NCBI RefSeq assembly: GCF_008831285.2
Contig: NC_045140.1
Location: 661,528-725,527 of the forward strand
From: Nymphaea colorata
Lineage: Eukaryota > Streptophyta > Magnoliopsida > Nymphaeales > Nymphaeaceae
Direction of reading: 5' to 3'
DNA length: 64,000 nt
In this document: one piece after another, positions 37,895 to 64,000 of the stretch
How the letters are laid out: every line of letters starts with the position of its first letter
Position numbering within the stretch: position 1 is the stretch's first letter
Notes under the pieces: generated by a model
Told to the model about the DNA's origin: nothing
The model's database searches: none
Seen by the model: the letters and a program-made list of their open reading frames with translations, nothing else
Made by a program: the position numbers and the translations under genes

Positions 37895-38012
37895 GGTGAT
37901 ACAGATCATAGCCCTTATGGGAATCAGAATGAACAAGTGTTCCTTTTATGGATATACAGTGGTGATACAGAGCATAGCGCTTATGGGAATCAGAATGAAC
38001 AAGTGTTCCTTT
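37895..38012. repeat. Tandem pair, period 66 bp
   Basis: Two 52-bp near-identical blocks (37895-37946 and 37961-38012) start GGTGATACAGA and end AACAAGTGTTCCTTT. They differ at two positions by eye and are separated by 14 bp. Confidence 0.85.
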
Positions 38013-38069
38013 CTATCATAAGGCTTGCCAACCAGCTATGCTATGGCCCCGAAGCAAAACTCCTTGAAT

Positions 38070-38237
38070 GCCTGACATGCGAATGCCTGACATGCGACTG
38101 ACATGCGAGAAGCTGCAATTCTGTCAATCTTCAACAGGGAGATGCCATCATGTAATTACTCTCAAGTCACAAGCAATCTATTGTCAATCTTCAACAGGGA
38201 GATGCCATCATGTAATTACTCTCAAGTCACAAGCAAT
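38070..38237. repeat. Perfect 60-bp tandem duplication with short GCCTGACATGCGA lead repeats
   Basis: The block 38122-38181 is followed by an identical copy, 38182-38237, over the 56 bases that can be compared (TGTCAATCTTCAACAGGGAG to CAAGTCACAAGCAAT). Immediately upstream (38070-38107) are two to three copies of TGACATGCGA. The lack of divergence indicates a recent event. Confidence 0.9.
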
Positions 38238-40081
38238 GGTAGAAGAAAAACTTAGAAAAAATCGATGTTATTGAACCGAAGCTTTGAATCAACTGGGGAA
38301 TTGCCTATATACTTCGATTAATTGTCTGAATCTAATCGAATTCAAGAGTGTTTGTTAATTGGGTCAACTAAAAAGTGTGTTCACAATTAAAAATTTCAAG
38401 AAAATCAATAAAAAGAAAAAAATAGAAAAAATAATGCGAAGGTACCAGCACAAATATCCCATTAGGCACCCAAGTGAAAGCCCAATCCCTTTCCCTTTGA
38501 CCCTGGGCCGTTGATGTATTGAACATGATCATTAAGGCCACAAATGAAGGAGTAATAGGCAAGGAGTAATAGGCCTATAGGCCCATTTGATATTGAAAAC
38601 AAATAAAAATATACAAAATAAAGTATAATCCGGCAAACTTTTGTCTCGCTTGAAAGAATGACGCTCAAACAGAAGAAGCAGAAGAAGAACACGTAAGAGA
38701 CAAATCAGAATAGACAATGTATCTTATATTTTGCACAAGTTAATAAAAGAATTGTTGCAGGTATCTCTTTGTGATCAATTTGCTTGTTATATGATTACGT
38801 CGCTTGCATTGTGGGTGGCAAATAAGTGTTGGGTCCTTAATCTCGTTTACAAGAAAATTGTGTTCTACAACTCTTTCATGTCTCTCATTGAATTAAACTT
38901 CCAATCTACATTATGTAGCAAGTGTTTATGCAATGCTTTGAGTTAATTATGTGTAGCTAATTATGCTGGTTGCTTAGATAACAATTTATCTAGTCATTAA
39001 ATAACAATTTAACAACTTAGTAACACGGCAACTCATGCAGCAACTTAGCCATATAGCAATTTAACAACTTAATGGCTTGCAGAGAAACTTACACTAAATA
39101 GATAGGACACAATGATTTACGTTGTATATATTGACTTTTATAGTGATTTACCAACTAATTTAAATAGAAGTTTAATTACATCAGGAAATGAACAACTTAC
39201 ATAATATATAAGATGTTTTACATGATAATTTATAACAATTCACAAACATGACAACTAATGAAAGTCGACGGCCATTTGCATAACACACTATAGCGATTTG
39301 CATTTGTGCATGTCTTTTCATATAACAATGTATAATGGTTAATGCATATATATTCCCGACCAATTGCACGACAATATTTATTTTTTCCATATATATGGGT
39401 GTCCATGAAATGATATGTAACAACTCACAACATCATAAATGGCGATTCACGTATCAATCTAGAACGATTTGCAATGCTTTATTGGTTTGCATCCGTTGCA
39501 TGGCTAAACCAAGAGATACTATTAAAATATAAATGTAATGCATAGGAAACTATAAGAGGTCTTTGATTACTTCATATCTGAAAGCCATGAGTTTGATATA
39601 ACATGCTTTTGCTGACGGGACAACAAAATCATGGTTCATCAAATCAAACTAAAGACTTAAGATCTTTGTTTTACTTTATTTATTGAAAAATATTGAATTT
39701 AACATCGGAGTAGGGAGGGTCTGATCTTAAAACCATGGTTCTCAAAATCTTGGGGGATCTCAAATCCAGACTTCGAACACCCATGCCAGCAAATTTACCA
39801 ACTACGATAACAAAGACTAAATTATAATCAGTTCAAAATATGCTTTGAAGTACTAATAAGTATGAATAACTGGTATCATCATATAAGCATTATACATGCT
39901 TAACAGGAACGCTAATTCCGTTGTTATTCTCAAGATTTTTTTCTGGCGCAGCCAAAAGGGATTCTGATTCATCCGTGAGAACGATGATGGTTCGTCTCTC
40001 TTGGCCGCATCGTGTCCTGTCCTACAGAAATCGATTTCGTTGTGACGGTTGGCAACAGGAGAACTCTCTCCTGCTGCAGCA

Positions 40082-42418
40082 ATGGACTTCTGCGTTCCCT
40101 CCTCCTTGTGCAGGCCCTCTCTTCCGCACAAGGCTTCTTCTCTTGTATCTCCATTTCCAGACAGATTGGCTCTGTCTCATTCAGCAACTTGCGCTTCCAC
40201 CATCATCCGGACACCCGTGGACAGGCATCCGGACGCGATGTCTTTAAAGATACTCTCCTCCGTAAACCGGGAGCGCTTACCATTAGACAAACAGAGGACA
40301 ATTGAGCAAGTTTTAGCGAAATTACGGGATTCGGAGCCTACACGCAAAGCATATGCTCAGATCTTGCGTTTATATATCGAAATGGGCCTTCCGGATGAAT
40401 CTTTAAGGGTCTATTTTGCTATGAAAGCTGAGGGGTTTACTCCGGGAGTTGTGTTGGAAACCAGTCTTTTGAATCTTTGCATGAATTCTGGTTTTCCGGA
40501 TGTTGCCCGCCAAATATTTGGTCAAATGCCCGAAAAAAATGTTGTAACTTGGACGTCCCTGATTGTTGGTTGCATTAAGAACGACCAACACTGGATTGGT
40601 TTCGCTCTCTTCTGCCAAATGTTGGCTGCTGGAGTTTGTCCAAACGACTTCACGTTCAATGCTGCGGTTCAGGCGTGTACGTCGTTGGACGATGGGAAGC
40701 AGGTGCATTCTCTAGCGGTGAAGACTGGATTCATTTCTGATTCCAGAGTAGAGAATTGTTTGATTGACATGTATGCTAGATATGGTGTGATCAGCGATGC
40801 CCAACGAATATTTGAGAAAATGCTCTGTCCAGACGTTGTGTCCTACACCACCTTGATTGCCGGGCTTTCTCATAATGGTTTCTTCGAGACAGCAATAAAT
40901 GCTTTTGTGAGAATGCTAAACATGGGGCTCAGCCCAAATGAGCACACAGTTGGAAGTGTCCTGGTTGCCTGTGGCAACATATTTGCTTGCAAATTAGGTA
41001 TGCAGATCCATGCTTATGCAATCAAGTCAGAACTTTGTGGTATCTATGCTGCCAGCTCCCTGGTACATATGTACTCAAAGGGTTCTCTAATCGATTATGC
41101 AAGAACAGTTTTTGATGTAATGGAGGTCAAGAATTTGGTCACCTGGAGTGGAATGATTGATGGTTATGTGAAGAATGGGCTTGTAAAAGCAGCACTTTTC
41201 TTGTTCATGCAGATGCTGGTTATGGGTATCAAGCCCAACGAGTACACGCTTGCGACCTTAATTTCTTCTTGTGGGCTGTCATCCATTGGCATCAGCGAAG
41301 CACTTCAATTACATGGTTATGCAATTAAGCTCAATTACGAATCGAATAACCATGTCATGAATGCCTTGATTACCATGTATGCTAGAAAGAACATGGTTGA
41401 TGAACTCGGCCATGTATTTAAGAGAATAGCCTTCCGCGATTCAGTTTCATGGTCAGCTGCAATTGCAGGATACGCCCAAAATGAACAAAATGAAGAAGCT
41501 GCAAGAATGCTATGCTTGATGCACAGGGAAGGTGCTGAGCCCACCAAACACGCGTTCGCTAGTGTTATTAGTTCTTGTGGTGATCTTGCAGCCTTGGACC
41601 AAGGCAGACACTTCCATGCTCTAGCACTGAAGTCCTCATTTGATCAGCACATATGTGTGTCGAATGCACTTGTATCGATGTACTCAAAGTGTGGAAGCAT
41701 GGTTGATGCATGTATGGCTTTTGAGGTTACACCTGAACCTGATGTCATGTCATGGAACACATTGATACATGGTTATGCGCATCATGGTATGGGCGGGGAA
41801 GCTCTTCAAGTGTTTGAGAGGATGACCAGCTTAGGTGAAGTTCCGGATGGAGCAACCATAGTTGGGATCCTTTCTGCGTGCAGCCATGCAGGTTACGTAA
41901 ATGAAGCACGTAAATACTTCGCTAAAATAAAGAGTGAATATGGTGTGACACCAACAATTTCACATTACTGTTGTATGGTTGACACGCTTGGTCGAGCGGG
42001 GAAATTGGATGAAGCAGCTGAGCTGATTAAGGAGATGCCCTTCGAACCTGATGGCATAATATGGAAGACTCTCTTGGCTGCATGCAGACTGCACAAGGAT
42101 CTTAGACTTGGCAAGATTGCTGCAGCACAAGCAATCTCCTTATCTCCCAACGATTCAGCTAACTACATTCTTCTCGCAAATTTACTGGAAGAAAATGGCG
42201 AGCCTGATGGAGCAGAAAGGGCAAGGAGAGTAATGGAGACCATGTGTGCAAAGAAGGAAGCGGGGTATAGCTGGATTGAGATCAGAAATGTGGTTCATGC
42301 CTTTTCCTCTAGGGATAAGTCTCACCCTTGTACCAAACATATCTATGCCAAGTTGGAAGAACTACTCATTGAAATGAAAGAGGCTGGTTATAAACCGGAC
42401 CTCGACATTGGTACTTGA
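40082..42418 (+). CDS. Pentatricopeptide-repeat protein, PLS class, E/E+ type, organellar
   Basis: An intron-less 778-codon gene. The start is the first in-frame ATG at 40082 (MDFCVPSSLCRP); an upstream TGA in frame excludes an earlier one. The first about 60 residues are Ser/Pro/Arg-rich, a likely plastid or mitochondrial transit peptide. A chain of P, L and S repeats follows, with typical words such as NVVTWTSLIVGC, GFALFCQML, NALITMYARKN, MSWNTLIHGYAHHGMG and VGILSACSHAG. The last about 110 residues contain E (IIWKTLLAACRLHKDLRLG, YILLANLLEENG) and E+ (AGYSWIEI, SSRDKSHP) motifs. The protein then ends at KPDLDIGT with no DYW deaminase domain. Such proteins bind organellar RNA and usually direct C-to-U editing together with a separate DYW partner (family knowledge). 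The RNA target cannot be read from this sequence. Confidence 0.93.
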   Translation: MDFCVPSSLCRPSLPHKASSLVSPFPDRLALSHSATCASTIIRTPVDRHPDAMSLKILSSVNRERLPLDKQRTIEQVLAKLRDSEPTRKAYAQILRLYIEMGLPDESLRVYFAMKAEGFTPGVVLETSLLNLCMNSGFPDVARQIFGQMPEKNVVTWTSLIVGCIKNDQHWIGFALFCQMLAAGVCPNDFTFNAAVQACTSLDDGKQVHSLAVKTGFISDSRVENCLIDMYARYGVISDAQRIFEKMLCPDVVSYTTLIAGLSHNGFFETAINAFVRMLNMGLSPNEHTVGSVLVACGNIFACKLGMQIHAYAIKSELCGIYAASSLVHMYSKGSLIDYARTVFDVMEVKNLVTWSGMIDGYVKNGLVKAALFLFMQMLVMGIKPNEYTLATLISSCGLSSIGISEALQLHGYAIKLNYESNNHVMNALITMYARKNMVDELGHVFKRIAFRDSVSWSAAIAGYAQNEQNEEAARMLCLMHREGAEPTKHAFASVISSCGDLAALDQGRHFHALALKSSFDQHICVSNALVSMYSKCGSMVDACMAFEVTPEPDVMSWNTLIHGYAHHGMGGEALQVFERMTSLGEVPDGATIVGILSACSHAGYVNEARKYFAKIKSEYGVTPTISHYCCMVDTLGRAGKLDEAAELIKEMPFEPDGIIWKTLLAACRLHKDLRLGKIAAAQAISLSPNDSANYILLANLLEENGEPDGAERARRVMETMCAKKEAGYSWIEIRNVVHAFSSRDKSHPCTKHIYAKLEELLIEMKEAGYKPDLDIGT

Positions 42419-44395
42419 TTTGTGGAGTTTCTTTTTTGCTTCTTGCTTAACTTCTTTCTCCCATGGCAGTCATGGTGCGGTTTGAAAGTGGTACCGAGGG
42501 ATGCCTTCTTGATCGCACCAAAACTTTCTGCTTATTCCTCTGCAAGTTGGTTTCCTTTAGCAAAAACAACTTTTTAAAGCATTGCTGCAGGAATCAGCCA
42601 TGAGGTGTTCGATGGCCTGGATAATGAAGCACAACGGGCCAGGGTTGAACTTACCCTCCATATGCTCTCACCCTTTTAAAATGAGGGAGAGTCCCTTCCT
42701 ATTTCATGGATGAATCCACGACCACGGTGGATTGTTGATCAATCATTGATTTATCAAAAGGCTGCTTTGTTGTGCGCGGGAATCAGAAAGGAAATGACTG
42801 CTGTATTGAGAATTCGAGAGAGAGAGAGAGATAGAGCTGTGCGGGGAAAAGAATAATCTGGAACTAACGAGTCATCGTGGGTGCTTGAGATAACGGAAAG
42901 GAGACTGTAGGATGTGGACTTTGGTGCCCAACTTGAACTTTCTTGATTTAGAGCATCGATTTAAAAATGTAACTGCAAAGTTATTCAACAACAGCCATGA
43001 GCGAACCAACTTGTTGCTATTTTAAAGATTATGTTGAATAAATTGAATCATGCATCACATTGTTATCTGAATCACACGCTCTTGCAGATAGGGGGGCTCT
43101 GTTGGTTTCGTACGAACTATAATTACTAAGTAACTAAATAGTTAATTTCATAAATGACTCCAACACAGTAAAATTCTGACTTTTATTATACCAGTCAGTT
43201 TACACCAAATAAAAAGGCAATAAGAACTTACTATTTGAGAATTGCTTTGTTAAGTCATTATGTTAATTTCACACATTTCATATGTTCAACAACTACCTGC
43301 AAATGGTCCAAAAGCAGACCAAATTATTGTAAATTCTCATGCATGAATATATCACTATTAAAGTGCTCCTATATAAGCTTTAGGGGCATAGATCAACCGG
43401 ATGGCAAGGCGGTTCGAGGTTTGAATCTCAAGATCATTATCACACTGCAGTATGTTAATTCTCTCTGGATTGTAAATAGTGGTAAACACCATATCTCAGT
43501 TGAAAGATATACAATATTTTTACCAGACCTCAAAATAAGCCAAAACCTTGTAAGGCATAAGGGCTGAGGGTTTTTCAGCTTTTAAGTGAAAGGTAATTTC
43601 ACCTAACTAAACATTTAAAATAAATAAATAAATAAATAAAAGTGATCTATGTAATAATTGGTATATGTTGTCAAACATGTCACTGATACGAACCGACCGA
43701 TAGTTCGATTCTCCTCGTTTTATTTTCGATAGAAAAATAAATATAAGGGATATACGTAAACGTAAAACCATAAAATAGAAAAAGATATAAAACATACCAT
43801 TTTTTTTTGTACTGTTAAAAATATATCTAAGTCTTGAGTTCGAAAAACATTTATAAGTTTGTTTCTTGTCGAGTCAACTATTAAGTTCGTGGAAAATTAC
43901 TGTATTGTTATTACAAATAACATAAAAATATGCATGTTTGTTGAATATACTTAAAATTTGCTTGCACGGTTTTTTGGCATTGTAAAAAAAGTACCCACAT
44001 AAATTTTTTTGATATTTTCATTGCAAATAACTAATTTTGATTGTTAATAAAGATAACCAGCTTATATATAGTTAAACTTAAGTTAATATATTATATGACA
44101 TAGTTAAAGAGGCTAAAACAAACTAATTGAGCATGAAGCTTGAGATATTTTAACCATTTTATCTCATTACCGTAATTTAAGTTAACGATAACTTAAGGTT
44201 TAATTGACGGAAGGCTTTTTTAATAACTGTGAAGAACCAAGATATATATTTCTTTAAATGTTAAAAATTTAGGTGTATTGTTAAATGTCATCAAATCAAT
44301 ACGTTTTCTATTTTTTCTCTATTATCAACAACCAATAAAGTGAGAAAGAGTGGAATAAATTCCTTGTGACCACGTCACGAGTCGCCTGATACGCG
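42419..44395. other. Intergenic AT-rich DNA between the PPR and NNF1-like genes
   Basis: Contains the PPR 3' flank, a (GA)n at about 42819-42837, and (AAAT)n at about 43617-43641. No gene is supported. Confidence 0.5.
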
Positions 44396-44399
44396 GGAT

Positions 44400-44542
44400 G
44401 AATCGAAGAAAAGGTCCATCTATTTCAGCCTTCAAATCCTCGGACGCGCGGGAAAGAAAGAGGCAAATATCATCGCCACCCTCGCAACCCGCCCTCTCTC
44501 TCCCCCTCTCCGGCGATCTTCTTCCGGCGGTGGCCTTAATCG
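44400..44542 (+). other. Probable non-coding first exon (5' UTR) of the NNF1-like gene
   Basis: A GC/CT-rich leader (CCCTCTCTCTCCCCCTCTCCGGCG) ends at a good donor, CG|GTGAGT, at 44542/44543. The coding exon starts after an acceptor at 45060. CT-rich leaders and a 5' UTR intron are common in plants. The exact transcription start is not determinable. Confidence 0.45.
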
Positions 44543-45061
44543 GTGAGTCTCCCTCTTTCTCTCTAGTTGTTCCTATTCTAGGGCTTGTTGACTTCTGGTA
44601 TTTGAGACGATGACTAGGAAAGCAGATTTGTTGTTGGTAGGTTGTTTTTGAATTTGTCTTGATCAAGAGCCTCTTTGTTCATCACCTACAATGCGATTTT
44701 CTATTAAATTGGAAAAACAGTATGCTGTTCTGTTGAAGTTGGCTTTAACAAGATACTTGCATGATATTGTTACATAATGTCATGCTGTGACGTGCAAACT
44801 AGAGCCCAATCTTCACTGATAGGACTCCAGACCTGGGATGATGTTCTTGTTGCTGCTAATGCAAGTCGTATGGGCGTTTACATCATCGAGAGTCCTCTTT
44901 TCATTGCCTCCTTGTTTCGTCGTTTATTTCTTCTTTTTTGCTTTCCCACATAACAGTTATTAAGTGCATTCGTTTGATGAACGAATAATTAAACATTCGT
45001 CTTTTTTTGCAACTTCTTTTGCCAGATACATTTCGTTAGGTCTTTGTTGTTGATTGATAGG

Positions 45062-61326
<16,265 letters not shown>

Positions 61327-63838
61327 TTGACATGTTCATATGGTTATCTTTCTGTCCGAGTTACTTGGTGCCGAACTGTGGGCTTTGAGGATAAACCATA
61401 AGCAGCTACGACTTGGCTGAATATCCTTTCAGATTTGAGGGAAGTTTTATGAGCATCCATACTATGTTACATTGTACATAGATGACTTTACCTCAGTTAA
61501 CCTGAAGCTGGCCAAGTCCTTTGTATTGCAAACTGATTCCCTATGTGCAGTTGGTTGCTTAAAACAATTGTAAGAACTTCAACACATTATGTTTTGGATG
61601 TCAAGATTGGACACGTAATGTCCATAACATGATTGATACAACTCTATTGTAGTGTTGCATTAGATCCCGGCATTCTAATTAATTCTGCATGGGAGGCGTT
61701 GGCATTCATATATAGGGGTTGCGACCTTGCAATTTTATTTTTCCACTCCGCATTCACAAATTGGCTGTTCCTATGAACTCCTTAGAACATCTAATTTGAG
61801 TTTAATGCGTGATCCCAAAATAACTTACTGATCCTGTTGACCAAATTCACCTAGTCCCGAATCAGAACATTAAATGCGATGAACGCAACTAAACAACAAA
61901 CATAGAAACATAAAAAATTCAAAAGTACAATAATCCGAGAGCGCTGAAGGTTAGATCTGGTGCGGCGTGAAAAACAAAAATAAAAAAGCGAGTCCTAACT
62001 GTTGCCATCTCTAACTGCGTGCATCTGCCTGCGTGTATATTTCCATGTGCATACTGTAAAAAATCACTTGGCTTGAAATTGTTAATTTTAGTTTCATTTG
62101 ACATCAAATTTATCTATATATTTAACTGTACATGCAAGCGATTTCTTGAGAGAAAACCAAAATCACACTGATTTTTTATACTTCAATATCCTGCTAATAA
62201 GATTTGTGGCTGCATACATGCATATCTGGGTCATGTATTTGAGGGAGAGGGAGGGTGTCCATTTTGTTTCAAAGGCACTAGGAAGCTTCCATCATAACGT
62301 AGATTTAAGGTTATATTTTGGGTTTAGGTGGAGTAAATGATGACAGGAGTGGAGTTTGTCAAACTTCTTTGGCTCATTCCATCTTTGACTCCATCTTTGT
62401 TTCTCCCTTTCAAAATTAATGTTTAGGGGCAGGTAAATGAGTGCGTGTAGACATCAAATACTCAATCGGTCTCCATTAAGAGTGCAAGCTTGCTCTCTCG
62501 TTTATGATTCCTTCATAGAGCCTAAAGTAACATATAGCACTAGGTAGAAAATAATTTCCTGTCTCCAACTCAAGGAAAAAATTGCCCAGCCATAGCTTGA
62601 AAATCTTTACACTGGAAGAACATGCATTCTTTGAATTCAACCTTTGCTTATGTATTGTGCTCTCATTTGATATAACTACAAAAAAGAAAACGTTCTTTAC
62701 AACTCCGATGGGCAAAAGGTCACAAATAATGAACAAATTGTCCCATAGTCGAATCTGAGAAGTGATTTAAACAAAAGATTCATGTGAAGAACAAAGCACA
62801 GGAACATAGCCTTGGCAGCGATTTGCTTCCTGCAGGTGTTCGCCACTTCAAGGTAGAAGAATGATGCGAGGATTAGAGATATCTCAGCTGAAGTTGCTTT
62901 TAACCTGATTATCATACAGTAACACCCCCATCGAAACAGTAGAAGCATGGAACTGAAAGCAAAGCATCAATGACGCATTAGTAGTCTACCGCTCTTGAAG
63001 TAGAAGTTGCAGATGACCTACTTGTGTGCTTTTAAGGAATGCAAGCCAGTGATGCCACGAATTTGTGAGTACTGAGAAATGATCACCTAGAAAAAACAGG
63101 TCAGCAACAGTACCTATATTAGGAAAACAGAGGGTACAACAAAGATCACCGATAGCTTAATAATCAAGCAGCTGACTATGAAGTCGAGGATAGGAACCAA
63201 ACCTGATAACACTTCCCAAAGAGACTCTAAAATTCCAATGGAATAACCCGACTGGATCAAGTTACAAAGTCCAATCCAGGCAAGACTGTCATATGAAATC
63301 CAGGAGTCAAACCAGACCGTGGAAAAAATCCCAGTCAATTTCATGGATTTAGCAGATATTCTACACATGAAATAAGATACTATGGAGCAGATATGCCAAG
63401 ACTGTTGCAGAAACGTTTCTAATAAATTCTCAATAATGTCCATGTAAGTAGAAGAATATTCATTTCTTCCATAACGTCAAAGGTACCAGATAGAACTGTT
63501 TTTATATTTCTCACGCATGACATGGAGCATGGACACTATATGAACAACAGTTAGCGACTACTTCACATGGGTGGCGTGTGATTGGGTGCGGGGAGGCAAC
63601 CACTACCTATATGAAGACAACAACAAGCCTTGCAATGAGAGCACAAGAAAAGTATAACATAGAAGACAATCTTACAAACGATTCAAGTGATTATATCAAC
63701 AAGTTCTACCAAGTCCAACTTGGTAAAAATTTGTGACACACTCTTATAGTGCAGGGTCGCTAACATGAGGAATTTCAATACCATACCTATTGTACGGAAA
63801 GGTTTGCAAGATACAGACGCGCTCATATGATCGTAAGG
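61327..63838. other. NNF1-like 3' flank and unassigned DNA
   Basis: The first about 350 bp are likely 3' UTR of the NNF1-like gene. Beyond about 61900 the sequence may include the 3' UTR or downstream flank of the leftward gene at 63839. The - strand frames at 62476-62948 and 63114-63443 have no recognisable protein features. Confidence 0.4.
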
Positions 63839-63989
63839 TTACAACTTCCAAGCAATTCCTGTTTCTGGCCTCCCAAAATCGGTGCGGTAAGAAGAATCCA
63901 AGGCAATAGGAGGACGAATTAAATCACAGATAACAGAAGTAAGCCTCTCATATGTGGGCCCTTCTTTGCAATGGTTATGTAACAGAGCG
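63839..63989 (-). CDS. C-terminal exon of an unrecognised gene entering from the right
   Basis: On the - strand a frame ends at TAA 63841-63839. It reads back ...GRPETGIAWKL, SSYRTDFGRPETG, ICDLIRPPIALD and HNHCKEGPTYERLTSV, about 50 residues, to an in-frame TAA at the window edge (64000-63998). An AG at about 63991-63990 (before CCGCTCTG) is the likely acceptor. Residue composition and motif-like runs look like real coding sequence, but I cannot name the family. The gene's body lies beyond the window. It could also be a relic. Confidence 0.5.
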
Positions 63990-64000
63990 GCTTCATTTTA

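Larger units (their letters stand above)
36382..40081. other. Intergenic DNA between BIO2 and the PPR gene
   Basis: The first few hundred bases are BIO2 3' UTR. A + strand frame from ATG at about 37162 to 37410 (about 82 codons, beginning MAVSLGASQS) resembles nothing I know, and I do not call it. A short (TA)n lies at about 37658-37672, and tandem duplications at 37895-38237 are listed separately. The rest is AT-rich. Confidence 0.45.

Noticed and set aside
40049..40081. Upstream start for the PPR protein
   Set aside because: The codon at 40049 is TTG and an in-frame TGA lies just before it (40043-40045). ATG 40082 is the first usable start.
43390..43440. tRNA- or SINE-like A-box/B-box words (TGGCAAGGCGG, GGTTTGAATCTC)
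   Set aside because: The two boxes are only a few bases apart and no cloverleaf can be drawn; not a tRNA or a recognisable SINE.

Overview
This window is nuclear DNA from a flowering plant. The evidence is: genes split by AT-rich GT-AG introns; a PLS-class pentatricopeptide-repeat (PPR) gene with no introns; a plant-type mitochondrial biotin synthase; Ty1/copia retrotransposon debris with a PBS matching initiator tRNA-Met; and many (TA)n and (GA)n microsatellites, some with MITEs embedded in them. The species cannot be named from sequence alone.

Five genes can be modelled on the + strand, four completely and one with an exon missing. (1) A mitochondrial ribosomal protein bL28m gene (9588-10662, two exons) lies downstream of two broken copies of its own first exon (about 4600 and 7190). 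(2) A six-exon conserved gene (18039-26317) encodes a Rossmann/SLOG-like protein with a likely organelle-targeting leader. (3) A six-exon biotin synthase gene, BIO2 (30037-36381), has all cluster ligands intact. (4) A single-exon E+-type PPR gene spans 40082-42418. (5) A long, transposon-filled gene (45062-61326) resembles the kinetochore MIS12-complex subunit NNF1; one expected internal exon could not be found. On the - strand, the final exon of an unrecognised gene runs in from the right edge (63839 to about 63989).

Gene relics include one or two exons of a TVP38/TMEM64-type (VTT) membrane protein at 1186-1973 (-), a frameshifted N-terminal piece of a CLASSY-like (RNA-directed DNA methylation) SNF2 gene at 11391-13460 (-), and, head to head with it, an orphan CASP-like first exon with its own TATA box (13599-13806, +).

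The most unusual structure is at 53527-55343, inside the 7.3-kb intron of the NNF1-like gene. It is a 1.8-kb non-autonomous copia-type element (PBS plus gag only, - strand). Its two ends are INVERTED copies of the same LTR: 217 bp with about 3 mismatches, flanked by a 5-bp target duplication, GCTTT. The gag reading frame runs into the inverted LTR copy. A second notable pattern is two diverged members of one MITE family (15507-15742 and 57390-57603), both embedded in (TA)n microsatellites. The genes show no operon-like or pathway relation to each other; this is an ordinary gene-plus-transposon plant landscape with some unusual repeat architecture.
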